Assembly (NCBI GenBank): GCA_012728855.1
Contig: JAAYEH010000031.1
Span: 1-36,665 of the forward strand
Direction of reading: 5' to 3'
DNA: 36,665 bases
From: Rhodopirellula sp.
GTDB taxonomy: Bacteria; Planctomycetota; Planctomycetia; Pirellulales; Thermoguttaceae
The notes below the pieces were generated by a model. The model was not told where the DNA came from. It did no database searches and saw nothing but the letters and a program-made list of their open reading frames with translations. A program made the position numbers and the translations under genes. Shown here piece after piece: positions 16,358-25,217 of the stretch; positions within the stretch are counted from its first letter, which is position 1, and each line of letters begins with the position of its first letter.

Positions 16358-17054
16358 TCAGCGAGGCACAATCTCAATCACGGCGAAGACAGGCCGGTGA
16401 TCCGAGGCCATCGGCTCGGCATCACCTCGGCGACCGACACGCGGAAGCGAGATGCCGGCCGGTAGAATAGGTAATCGATCCGGGAGGTCGGCTCCTGCGA
16501 GGGAACGGTGGGGGCAGCGGCCTCGTCGATGGCATTGGTCCAACGCGCGAGCAGCGTTTGCACCGGCTCCGAATCAGGCACGGCATTGATGTCGCCGGCA
16601 AGGATCGTCGGCACGGGATCGTCGTCTGCCGCGAACAGCGCATTGATGGCCTTGGCCTCCGCAACGCGATCCTCGGGCACGTTGTGCTGGAAGTGCGTGC
16701 TGACGAAACGTAGCGGCTCGCCATCGGGTCCGCGGACGGTAACGGCGATTGCCCCGCGCGGGTACGTGACGCGCTGCGGGGTGGCTTCGGTGTACGGGAG
16801 CGGATGGATCACAACATCGAGGATCGGCAATCGGGTCAGCACCGCGTTGCCGTACAGCCCACCGTCGTAGTGCTGGGTAGGCCCGAATCGCACTTTCATA
16901 TCGGTTAATTCGCCGAGCCGCTGAGCCTGGTGGACGCGACCGGAGCGATTCACGCCGACGTCGACTTCCTGCAAGGCAACGAGATCCGGCTTGGCTGCGG
17001 CGATGCCCGACGGTTCCGCTGCATTGGAGTCGATCGCCGTGATCGTGACAGGTG
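16358..17054 (-). pseudogene. decayed endonuclease/exonuclease/phosphatase-family gene
   Basis: The readable middle of this gene is a clear EEP-family domain: KPDLVALQEVDVG with the catalytic Glu, GNAVLTRLPI, FVSTHFQHN, and AGDINAVPDSEP with the Asp-x-Asn pair. Two things are broken. The N-terminal part with the expected Asn motif (typically 'TYNIHHG') and any signal peptide is missing; the frame upstream of KPDLVALQ is unrelated and runs into the stop of the GH2 gene at 17055. The last motif, SDHRPVFAVIEI, is in a different frame, needing one extra base near 16411-16413, so the open frame ends early with GLSSP. Both the metal-binding start and the catalytic His are lost, so no activity is expected. 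It lies directly after the GH2 gene on the same strand. Confidence 0.75.
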
Positions 17055-19934
17055 TTATTCTGCGACGCGCAACTCTTGCGGGGTCGCGTTCCACGCGCCG
17101 ACAACGAGCCTGGCCTGATCGCGCTGAGCGGGTTCGCGCCAGAAGACTTCCACTTCGAGATCGCGCTGCTCGCCGGGGGCGATCCAGAAGAAGTTGTCGG
17201 TGGCATAGAAGAGGCGCCGAGCGGCCTTGATGTCAAGTCGGGTGGCGAAGGCCGGTTTGTTGCCGGTATTCTTGACGCGGACGCGAAGCCGGCTGCGGTT
17301 GGGGGAGGATTGTTGGTGTTCGACGAGCGCCGCGGTCAAGGAGGTGGGTTGCGCTCCTGTCTGCGGTTTCAGCCACGGACCTTTGTCCAACGCAAGTCCC
17401 GGCTGCGGCGTGGCCCGATATGCGTTGCGGAAGGCCTCATCGCTCAGACGCGACAGGCAGCGCGGCCAATAGACCGAGCGCGAGATGATCTGCCGGTCAC
17501 TGCCGCGGAGTTCGGCCACGATGAAGAAGAATGTGTCATCGAAGCTGTCGGGAATGGTGAACTCCCCGAAGTCGAGCGTTGCCACTGAGGGGCCCGGCGC
17601 GAGCCCGACCGGCTTCGTTTCTCGCCACTGCGAGGCGAAGGCGGCGTCGAAGATTTCCACCGATGCCGCCAGGTCGTTGATTCCGGCGGCGGGCGCGTGG
17701 GCGACGTGCAGACGAAGCGGCAGCGGCTCGCCTTTGGCCCACAGCAGGTTCGGCAGCTTGAGGAGCACGTGCGTCGGTTCGTAGGTGCGTTTGAGGAAAT
17801 AATAGGGTGCGGTCGGCTGACCGAATCCATCCACGAGCATGATCGCAATGACCGGCCAGGGGCGTTTGAAGACCCACGGCATTAGGCCGGCGGTGACCGG
17901 ATAGTTCGCCTGCACCTGGTCGGAAAAGATCTGGTAGAACTCGCCCGCCCCGATCTGCGTGCTTTCGGCGAGCGTCTCCAGCGACGGCGCGCTGATGTCG
18001 GCGATGTGCGAGGCGCGGCTGAGCATCCGCGGCACGCGGCTGGCCTGGTATTCGACGAAGTGGTGCATCAACTCGGGATGCTCCGCGGGAAAGGTCTTTT
18101 CCAACATGCCGGTGAAGGGCTTGTCGAGTTCGGCGGCGGCCACCACCTCGCTCATCGAAGTGGCATCGGGAATGCTGTGCATGCCGGTCTCGGCGATGTA
18201 GGGCACGAAACGGTAAAGCGGGCCGTACCACGTCGGATCCATGTCCGGGTATGTGTGCAGGCTGCCGCCGTCGGGGCTGGTCCGCCGCATCGGCCGTGTC
18301 GGGTCGAAGTCGGCCAGACAACGCTCGAAGACGCCGATCGTCGCGGTGTTGCCGAGCGAGTAGGGATTGAACTCGTTGCCGCCGCACCACAGCGCCAGCG
18401 CCGGATGATTGCGGAGTCGGAAGATCGCGTGCATCACTTGCGCTTCCCACACCTCCAGCGGCCACTCGGGCGTGTCGCGGTTGCCGATGGGAAAATCCTG
18501 CCAGACGAGCACACCGAGTTCGTTGCAGGTCTCGTAGAATTCCTCGGTCTCCAGAATGCCGCCGCCCCAGACGCGGAAAAGCTGGATGCCGGCCGCCTGC
18601 GCCGCGCCGATGAGCCAGCGATACCGCTCGCGCGGCAGGTCGAGCAGGATGTCGGCGGGCATCCAGTTCATGCCTTTGATGAACAGCGGCCGGCCGTTGA
18701 CGACGAACTGCCAGTCGGCCCAGCGGTCGGCGGTGCGAGGGCCCGGCGTCGGCGCGGTTCGGATGGTGCGAATGCCGTAGTCGAACTCCAACGAGTCCTC
18801 GGCGTTGCCTTCTCGGAGGAGCGTGAGTTTGGCGCGGTAAAGATGCGGCTCGCCCATGCCGTTGGGCCACCACAACTTCGGCTTCGCTACGGTGAACGTC
18901 TGCTGCACCCAGTTGCGGCCCGCGTGGGTCGAAAGCGGAAAGGTGCTGTCGAAGGCAACGCGTCCGCCCACCTTCTCCGCGAGTTCCACGCGCAACGCGA
19001 ACTGCGACGAGCTTGGCGGCCCGAGGCGCCAACCGTGGGAGCCGTCCGCCAACTGTGCGTTCTTCCACGGATGCAGATTCAGTTGCAGCGAGTGCGCTCC
19101 CTCGAGAACTTCGACGCCCAGCGACAGCCTCGCCTCATCCGTACCCGCATCCTCCGTGACGAGCATCGGACGTTCGAGATGGGCGGCTGGCGCCAGCTCG
19201 ATCCTCGCCCCCCGCCACATGCCGAGCGGGAAAAACATCTCGCCGCCCGTGCCGCCGGCGATGACCCACGGTTTGATCACCGTACCTTCCGGCCCGCGCG
19301 GTTTCCAGCCGGTCTTGTTGCCGAAGTTGCCGGCTTTCACTTCGACGACGATGTCGTTCGCCGCGCCGAACTTGGCATGATCGCTGATCTCGATGGCTGG
19401 TCCGCCGAACATGCCTTCGTGCCGTCCCAGCAGGGTGCCGTTGAGCCAGACGCGCGCGAAGTAGTCGATCCCGTCGAAGCACAGAAAGGTGTAACCCTCG
19501 CGCAGTTTCGGCGGCAACGCGACCGTGCGGCGGTAATACCAGACCTTCTGGTCCACCCAGTCGTACTGCTTCGAGTTGAGGTGCTCGTAAGGATGGCCAC
19601 ACTTGCCCGCGCGGTGAAGCGCCCATTGCACCGTGCTCGGCACCTCCGCCGCGAACCAATTGGTCACGGCGTTCAAATCGCCGGTGGCGGTGATGGCGGT
19701 ATCGCGCCAGCCGAGCTGCCACTCGCCGTCCAAGGCGATGTGCTGTGCGCCGCTGCGCGGCGTGATCCAGTACGGCTGCCAGAGATCTGCCACGGTGTCG
19801 GTGGGCGCCGACGCCGCTGCCGACACGCTTGCGGAGGTGGCTGCCAAGAGAGCGGCGACCAGGGCAACTCTGGAGACTACTCTTCGGAACCAGATTGACG
19901 AGGGGAGGTCGGTTCTGTGTGTGCGGGCAGGCAT
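17055..19934 (-). CDS. glycoside hydrolase family 2 enzyme (beta-mannosidase/exo-beta-glucosaminidase-like)
   Basis: This 959-aa exported protein starts at ATG 19934 (AAGGTG 6 nt upstream) with a signal peptide up to about residue 42. The galactose-binding-like N-terminal domain includes IALDGEWQLGW, AEVPSTVQWAL and FLCFDGIDYFARVWLNGTLL. An Ig-like domain follows, then the TIM barrel from about 410 (VNGRPLFIKGMNWMPADILL, LFRVWGGGILETEEFYETCN). The acid/base is Glu521 in LWCGGNEFNPYS. The nucleophile is probably Glu582 in YIAETGMHS. The long GGGILE and WCGGNE motifs fit the beta-mannosidase and exo-beta-D-glucosaminidase branches better than beta-galactosidase. It is the third gene of a minus-strand run after the DUF5107 and GH-A genes (54 nt gap), so co-transcription is likely. 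Confidence 0.9.
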   Translation of the reverse strand: MPARTHRTDLPSSIWFRRVVSRVALVAALLAATSASVSAAASAPTDTVADLWQPYWITPRSGAQHIALDGEWQLGWRDTAITATGDLNAVTNWFAAEVPSTVQWALHRAGKCGHPYEHLNSKQYDWVDQKVWYYRRTVALPPKLREGYTFLCFDGIDYFARVWLNGTLLGRHEGMFGGPAIEISDHAKFGAANDIVVEVKAGNFGNKTGWKPRGPEGTVIKPWVIAGGTGGEMFFPLGMWRGARIELAPAAHLERPMLVTEDAGTDEARLSLGVEVLEGAHSLQLNLHPWKNAQLADGSHGWRLGPPSSSQFALRVELAEKVGGRVAFDSTFPLSTHAGRNWVQQTFTVAKPKLWWPNGMGEPHLYRAKLTLLREGNAEDSLEFDYGIRTIRTAPTPGPRTADRWADWQFVVNGRPLFIKGMNWMPADILLDLPRERYRWLIGAAQAAGIQLFRVWGGGILETEEFYETCNELGVLVWQDFPIGNRDTPEWPLEVWEAQVMHAIFRLRNHPALALWCGGNEFNPYSLGNTATIGVFERCLADFDPTRPMRRTSPDGGSLHTYPDMDPTWYGPLYRFVPYIAETGMHSIPDATSMSEVVAAAELDKPFTGMLEKTFPAEHPELMHHFVEYQASRVPRMLSRASHIADISAPSLETLAESTQIGAGEFYQIFSDQVQANYPVTAGLMPWVFKRPWPVIAIMLVDGFGQPTAPYYFLKRTYEPTHVLLKLPNLLWAKGEPLPLRLHVAHAPAAGINDLAASVEIFDAAFASQWRETKPVGLAPGPSVATLDFGEFTIPDSFDDTFFFIVAELRGSDRQIISRSVYWPRCLSRLSDEAFRNAYRATPQPGLALDKGPWLKPQTGAQPTSLTAALVEHQQSSPNRSRLRVRVKNTGNKPAFATRLDIKAARRLFYATDNFFWIAPGEQRDLEVEVFWREPAQRDQARLVVGAWNATPQELRVAE

Positions 19935-19989
19935 GATGTCACCTTGGGTCGTTGATTGCCATGATCTGTCCTCGATTCGATCGCAAACG

Positions 19990-21438
19990 CTAGTTCGATC
20001 GACTTACGGGCAATCCCTCCTTTCGCAGATCGACCTGCGCACGTTCGGCGAGCATCATCGGACTATCCCACATGGGCAACTGCGTCAGCGTGGTGTTTCC
20101 GCCCTCGCTCTTCCATGCGGATTTGTCGAGATCGAAGACCTTGCCCGTGATCATCTCCACGTAGACCGGGTCGTGGAACGTAACTCCCTTGACGGTCAGA
20201 TCGACCCGGTCCCAGGCCAGTTCATCGCTCGGAACTTGATCGCTGTACCACAGCAACGCGACGGCAGTTCCCGCCTTTTCGAACCCGGCGATTGTCAGTT
20301 TCCGCGGCGACTTCGACTCGTACTCCAAAATGCCGACGGACTTCACCGCGTCGTCAAAGAAACTCATCATGTGCTGGACGGCGTAATAAGCAGGCCGCTT
20401 GTAGATGAACTCGTGCAAGAGGTTCGAGCGGATCAGGCCGAACGATTGCAGCATGTTCGGGTACTTCAGGTCGATGATGGTAAAGACGTTGGAGGGGATG
20501 CTGCGGACCCGGTCGCCCGCCATGCGGCGCAGATCCCATTTCGCCTGGCTGTACTCGGTCCAGGGATAGAACGCCAGCGCGTGCGTCCATTCCAGGATCG
20601 AAGGGCACCCGACCTCGCCCTGGTACAATCGGTATTTCGGGCTATAGGCCGTCACTTCTTGCTTCATCCTCTCGACCGCCGCATAGGACGTGTCGGGGTT
20701 GGGAGCGTACGGATGGTAGGCCCAGTAGTCGACAAGATCCAGCTTAGCGGCGGTCTTGAGCGCCTCCAGCACGACGGTGCGGTCGGCATCGGTAATCGCC
20801 GTGGCGAGGATGACCGCATCCGGCTGGGTTCTCTTGATGACTTCGGCGGTGGCAAGCACCAGCACGGAGTAGTCTTTGCCCTGGCCGAACGGCTCGTTCC
20901 AGATTTCCCACTCGCGGACAACCTCCTTGTATCGGGCGACGGTCGCCTCGACATACTTCAACCATGCGGCCATGCCCTCTTCCGAGTGTACGATCGGCGC
21001 CAGCGTCGAGCCGAGATGAATCGTGGACTTGTAGATCGGATTGCCGTAACACAAGCAGATCCAAGGTTTGACCCCCTGTTCGTCGAGGCCGTAGACGCAC
21101 TCGTCCAGCCACGCGAAATCATAGACGCCTTTCTCTTTCTCGCACTTGGCCCAGCCGCTCTGCAGCCGCGCGTGCTTGGCCCCCAGTTCCCCCACGTAGT
21201 CCTTGTAGACGCTGAATTTCGCCTGATCGCGATCGAGCGTCTCGCAGCCGATCGACCAATCCGACGACTCGATCTCGCTGGCGCGCCGCGTGGCGATCCA
21301 GCCGATCTGTTTCAGTTCCGGACCCGACGCCTTGAACGTTTCCCAAGTCAAGCTGCGGTACGTCTTGCCTTGGGGCGCACCCATGACGAGGGAAGAGATC
21401 GACAATCCGATCAGCGCGCCCAGTGCCAGTTTTCTCAT
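19990..21438 (-). CDS. clan GH-A glycoside hydrolase (GH39/GH5-like)
   Basis: This 482-aa exported protein starts at ATG 21438, with GGGAGA about 6 nt upstream. The signal peptide covers residues 1-20 (MRKLALGALIGLSISSLVMG). The TIM-barrel core shows AKHARLQSGWAKCEKEKGVY, the acid/base Glu182 in WEIWNEPFG, the YWAYHPYAP segment and a probable nucleophile Glu275 in YQGEVGCPS. An 'NEP' on strand 4 and a Glu on strand 7 is the clan GH-A signature, most like GH39 and related families. The C-terminal part is a beta-sandwich (TAVALLWYSDQ, VTFHDPVYVEMITGKV). It lies 93 nt downstream of the DUF5107 gene and 55 nt upstream of the GH2 gene. The substrate cannot be assigned. Confidence 0.85.
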   Translation of the reverse strand: MRKLALGALIGLSISSLVMGAPQGKTYRSLTWETFKASGPELKQIGWIATRRASEIESSDWSIGCETLDRDQAKFSVYKDYVGELGAKHARLQSGWAKCEKEKGVYDFAWLDECVYGLDEQGVKPWICLCYGNPIYKSTIHLGSTLAPIVHSEEGMAAWLKYVEATVARYKEVVREWEIWNEPFGQGKDYSVLVLATAEVIKRTQPDAVILATAITDADRTVVLEALKTAAKLDLVDYWAYHPYAPNPDTSYAAVERMKQEVTAYSPKYRLYQGEVGCPSILEWTHALAFYPWTEYSQAKWDLRRMAGDRVRSIPSNVFTIIDLKYPNMLQSFGLIRSNLLHEFIYKRPAYYAVQHMMSFFDDAVKSVGILEYESKSPRKLTIAGFEKAGTAVALLWYSDQVPSDELAWDRVDLTVKGVTFHDPVYVEMITGKVFDLDKSAWKSEGGNTTLTQLPMWDSPMMLAERAQVDLRKEGLPVSRSN

Positions 21439-21531
21439 GTTTGTTCTCCCAAGTTACGTTGTGTTGACTTGTTTCCAATCGTCGCCTTCTGAAACGCTCG
21501 GCCCTGAGCGGCCCACGGACGGGCTGTCCGC

Positions 21532-24500
21532 TCATCGCAGAAAATGCTTTGCCCAGATCAGGCCCGGCCGCTCTTTCAATGCCCTGCCAAACCAGGTCTT
21601 TGCTTCCGCAGCCTTGTTCTCCATCTGCGCCGCCAGCCCGTGGAGATAGGCTGCCTCTGCCGAACGGTGCTCTGCGCGCTCGTTGGGCGTATTCTCGCCG
21701 CCGAACTTGGCGTAGGCGTCGACGGTCTCCGGGCGCTCCCGAGCCGCGATCGCCGCCTGCAGCCGCTGCTTCTGCTCGGCCTCGCCTTTCGCGTCGCCCA
21801 GTTCCCGATACGCCAGCAGCCGATAGTAGTTCATTTCGCCGTCGGCCACGCCTCCCTCCAACGCTTTGCGCAGTTCCGCCTCCGCCTGTCCTGCATCGCC
21901 CAGCGCACGATACGCCTGCGATGTGTAGTAGTGGATCTTCGGTCCCTGTCCTGCGTCGCCCGGACGTCCCGCCTGCAGGTTGTCGGGATAGGTGTTGGCG
22001 GTCTGGAAATCGCGCAACGCCTCGGCGGGTTGCCCCGACGCCAGCTTCGCCAGCCCGCGCAACAGGCAGGCGTCGACAAAAGGCTGGTGCAGAGCCGCCG
22101 CGCCCTCCCAGACATGAAATCTCCGCGTGGTCAGGATGGCCAACGCTTTGTCGTGTTGCCCGGTCTCGTTATACAAGTAGGCCAGTCGCAGTACCGTTGG
22201 ATCGCTCTTCTGGACCGTCGCCATGTGGCTTTCCAGAAACGCCAGACGCCCGGCAGCGTCGCGGTTCGTTTTCTCGAACAACTTGTCCAACTCCAGCACG
22301 CACGCCACGTTTTGCGGATCGGACTCGATCGCCGCCTCGTAACGTTTCACCGCCAAGGCACGCTTCTTGGGCATCCGGCCGTAGGCAAACCCCAGGTTGC
22401 GCAGCGCCAAGCCGTGTGATGGATTGAGCGCAACGGCCTTCTCCCACGCCGCGATGCCACGCTCGCGCTGCTCGAGGTAGTAACACAAGTCGCCGAGGTA
22501 GTACCAGGTGTTGGCGTCGGCCGGACGCAGATCCGCGGCGGCGGAGAGTATCCGCAGTTCCTCGTGCCGGAACGGGAAACAGTAGTCGGTGGACATCGCG
22601 GCGGCCTGGCCAAACAGCGCGGACGCCTCGTCCGTCTTGCCGATTTGGAGGTTGTAGTACCCCGCGTAATACTTCACCAGCGGACTCGCGTAGGCCGCGC
22701 CGGCAGCGTCCGCCTGCGACAGCAGCGTCAGCGCCTCGTCCGCCGCGCCGAGGTTGCCGTAGTCAGTAACCGTCTCCAGCAGTTGCTGCAGTCGGTCGCC
22801 GCGGTTGTGCTCCACCGCCTGTAGCGCCGACTTCGTCCGTCCCTCCAGGAAACACCGTTCCGCGACCGACCAGATATCGAGCGGATCGAATTCGACGGCT
22901 CTGTCGAGCGCGGCCTTTGCCTCTTCTGTTTGTCCGAGCTTGCGAAGCACGTAAGCCTTCAACGTGTGCGCCTTGCTGGAACGCGCCGCCACATCCAACG
23001 CGGTGCCGACAATTTCCAGCGCACGCGGGTAGTCGCGATGGAGGCAGGCAATCTTCGCCAACTCCAGGTAGGCCGCGCGTTGGAACGCGTCGCGCCAGGC
23101 CGCCTTCCACAGTTCATCCTCGGCCTCTTTCAGCCGGCCCAGTTCCTTCAGAACGACGCCCAAATAATAATGCGGCTCGGCGTCCTTGGCACGAGTGTGG
23201 TTGCGCGTTGTGCGCTCCACGGCCCGCCGCAGGTGTTGCTCCGCCTCCGCGAATTTCGCCTGCCTGGCCAACCGGATGCCCACGACCGTGTTGACCCGCA
23301 GGTCCGACGGATCGCGCCGCAGCGCCTCCTCGTAATACGGCATGGGATCGACGATGCCGTTGTGAAACTGCTCCAGCCGCAGGCCGACCAGGTAGAGTTC
23401 CTCCACGCTTTGGTACTCGGCGGGAGGCTTGGGGTTTTCCGCCGGCTCCGGCAGCGGCTTCTCCTCGACGACCACCGGCGTGTAACGGACCAGTTCCCGG
23501 CCGTCCGGCGCGACGAGCATGCCCGTGATGTGGTTATCGGTGACGCCGGCGTCGATGGCGATCTCTTTGACATAGGGTGTGTTCGGATCGATGTCGATGA
23601 TCTCCGAAAACGTCTTCTGCCCGTAGTTGAGCAACACCTTGGCGCGATCGAATTTGGCGGTCGTGTTGAACCCCAGGAAGACTTTGTCGGGCGCTCGCCG
23701 CTCCAGGTTGACGGCGGCGTCGAGATTCGCGCACTTCACGCCGCCGATCTTCTTGATCGGATACCAATACTGCTTGCAAGAGCGCGTCTCATAGGGCGAG
23801 ATCCAGCTATAGTCCGGCTGGTTGTCTGAGTAGGCGCCGACCATCAGTTCCAGATACGGCCCGTCGTCGTCGGTGAGCACCTTGTCCCACACGAAGCCGC
23901 CCGGGTTATTGCCCCACAGGAAGAACTTCTTGCCGCAGACGATGTGGTGATTTGCCACGTGTGCCGTGCCCATCTGTCGGCCATGGTCGTACCCGGCAAG
24001 GAAATCGTTGTCGGGATCGACGGCAAAAATGGAGCGGTGATCCGTGGTAAAATTCTTCCACCAACTCAGGTCCGCGATCTCGTCGATCGCCACGGCCGGG
24101 CGGCCCATGGGAAAAGGCGTGAAATAGGTCTTGTGATGATCCATGCCCACACGGCAGGAGGGCGGAAACAGCACCTGGTAGTCCGCGCCGCAATGCACCG
24201 ACACGTTCGCCCAATAGAGCATCGACTCGATGTACGGCTGCCGGTTCATGAACCGGCAATCGGCCTCCAGATAGGAGCGCCCGGGGCGCATCGTCAGTCC
24301 GATGGACCATTTCATGCGGTGCCGCAGTTCGGTTTCGCCGATCCACACGGTCTTGCTCCCGTCGGCGTTCTCCACGGTCGTGTAATCGACCGGCATGAAC
24401 GTCGTCGCGCGGTGGTGGTGCGGGAAGTTCCATTCCACCCCGCCCGAGGTCCACGCGCCCAACATGCCGATCAGCGCGGGCTTGATCACCGATTGCCGGT

Positions 24501-24840
24501 AGAAGATTTCAAAGCCGGTGTCTTTGTCGGTAAAACTGAAGAGCCGCCCGCCGATCTGCGGCAGCAACGACATCTTCAGGTATTCGTTCTCCAGAAAAAG
24601 TGCCGTGTAGGTTCTGTCCACCTTGGCGTCGTGCAGCACGTCCTGCAGCGGATAGGGGTAGACCCTGCCTTGGGCGCCCTGGTACACGCGCCCCGTGTAA
24701 AAAATGGGGTTCTTGTCGCACGGCCCCGGCGGATACGTCGGCAGCGTCACCGTCGTCTCCGCAACCTCCACCCCCGCTTGGCAGAACGAGGCGACCAGAC
24801 TGAGCACGATTGCGGCCGGCAACCGCTTGCAGTAATTCAT
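21532..24840 (-). CDS. exported DUF5107 protein with TPR repeats
   Basis: This 1102-aa protein starts at ATG 24840 with a short signal peptide (residues 1-22, ending CQAG). About residues 25-420 are a DUF5107-type beta-sandwich: LENEYLKMSLLPQIGGRLFS, KPALIGMLGAWTSGGVEWNF followed by PHHHRATTF, and LYWANVSVHCGADYQVLFPP. This order resembles the galactose-mutarotase-like superfold found in many sugar-active enzymes. From about residue 500 to the end are at least ten TPR-type repeats (HYYLGVVLKELGRLKEAEDE, TWYYLGDLCYYLEQRERGIA, KIHYYTSQAYRALGDAGQAE). It is the first gene of the glycosidase run and therefore probably its leading product. The family has no established activity that I know of. A carbohydrate-binding or carbohydrate-cleaving role is inferred from context. 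Confidence 0.85.
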   Translation of the reverse strand: MNYCKRLPAAIVLSLVASFCQAGVEVAETTVTLPTYPPGPCDKNPIFYTGRVYQGAQGRVYPYPLQDVLHDAKVDRTYTALFLENEYLKMSLLPQIGGRLFSFTDKDTGFEIFYRQSVIKPALIGMLGAWTSGGVEWNFPHHHRATTFMPVDYTTVENADGSKTVWIGETELRHRMKWSIGLTMRPGRSYLEADCRFMNRQPYIESMLYWANVSVHCGADYQVLFPPSCRVGMDHHKTYFTPFPMGRPAVAIDEIADLSWWKNFTTDHRSIFAVDPDNDFLAGYDHGRQMGTAHVANHHIVCGKKFFLWGNNPGGFVWDKVLTDDDGPYLELMVGAYSDNQPDYSWISPYETRSCKQYWYPIKKIGGVKCANLDAAVNLERRAPDKVFLGFNTTAKFDRAKVLLNYGQKTFSEIIDIDPNTPYVKEIAIDAGVTDNHITGMLVAPDGRELVRYTPVVVEEKPLPEPAENPKPPAEYQSVEELYLVGLRLEQFHNGIVDPMPYYEEALRRDPSDLRVNTVVGIRLARQAKFAEAEQHLRRAVERTTRNHTRAKDAEPHYYLGVVLKELGRLKEAEDELWKAAWRDAFQRAAYLELAKIACLHRDYPRALEIVGTALDVAARSSKAHTLKAYVLRKLGQTEEAKAALDRAVEFDPLDIWSVAERCFLEGRTKSALQAVEHNRGDRLQQLLETVTDYGNLGAADEALTLLSQADAAGAAYASPLVKYYAGYYNLQIGKTDEASALFGQAAAMSTDYCFPFRHEELRILSAAADLRPADANTWYYLGDLCYYLEQRERGIAAWEKAVALNPSHGLALRNLGFAYGRMPKKRALAVKRYEAAIESDPQNVACVLELDKLFEKTNRDAAGRLAFLESHMATVQKSDPTVLRLAYLYNETGQHDKALAILTTRRFHVWEGAAALHQPFVDACLLRGLAKLASGQPAEALRDFQTANTYPDNLQAGRPGDAGQGPKIHYYTSQAYRALGDAGQAEAELRKALEGGVADGEMNYYRLLAYRELGDAKGEAEQKQRLQAAIAARERPETVDAYAKFGGENTPNERAEHRSAEAAYLHGLAAQMENKAAEAKTWFGRALKERPGLIWAKHFLR

Positions 24841-24894
24841 GGCATTCTCGCTTTCGTGTCGGGCTCGTGTAACTCAAATTGTAAACGGAGTTGA

Positions 24895-24971
24895 AAAGGG
24901 GACTGGCTCCGAGCGTGGTTTTGGCCCGGAATTCTCGAGGAAACGCCTGCCGCTCGGTGCCTGTCCCCTTT
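24895..24971. repeat. 21-bp imperfect inverted repeat between divergent glycan genes
   Basis: AAAGGGGACTGGCTCCGAGCG (24895-24915, written here only for its ends AAAGGGGAC and CCGAGCG) pairs with 24951-24971 with two mismatches and a 35-nt loop. It lies in the 5' region between the DUF5107 and DUF4091 genes. It could be a dispersed palindromic repeat or a regulatory hairpin. Confidence 0.7.
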
Positions 24972-25217
24972 CCCGGGCTGCCTCACTTACAGTTTGATCC
25001 GTAAAGTCCGGCTCCAAGATAGCCCGCCGAGGTTGCGACGGCAAGAATCTGGGGTGCGGAAGGGAGATCGCGGCCGAAGCGATAGATTCTTGTCCGGGAA
25101 ACGCGGAGGCGGTAAACTGATGCTGGCGGAGGAGCGGAAAGGCTGGCGATTTGCCGGTTGGACGGCTCCCGCGGTTTGTATTTGGCACCAGATGACGCCA
25201 GTGGAAGGGAGTTCGAT

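Noticed and set aside
18006..21492. Long plus-strand open frames (18006-19898 and 19633-21492) opposite the GH2 and GH-A genes
   Set aside because: The minus strand has complete glycosidase catalytic motifs and signal peptides; the plus frames show no family features.
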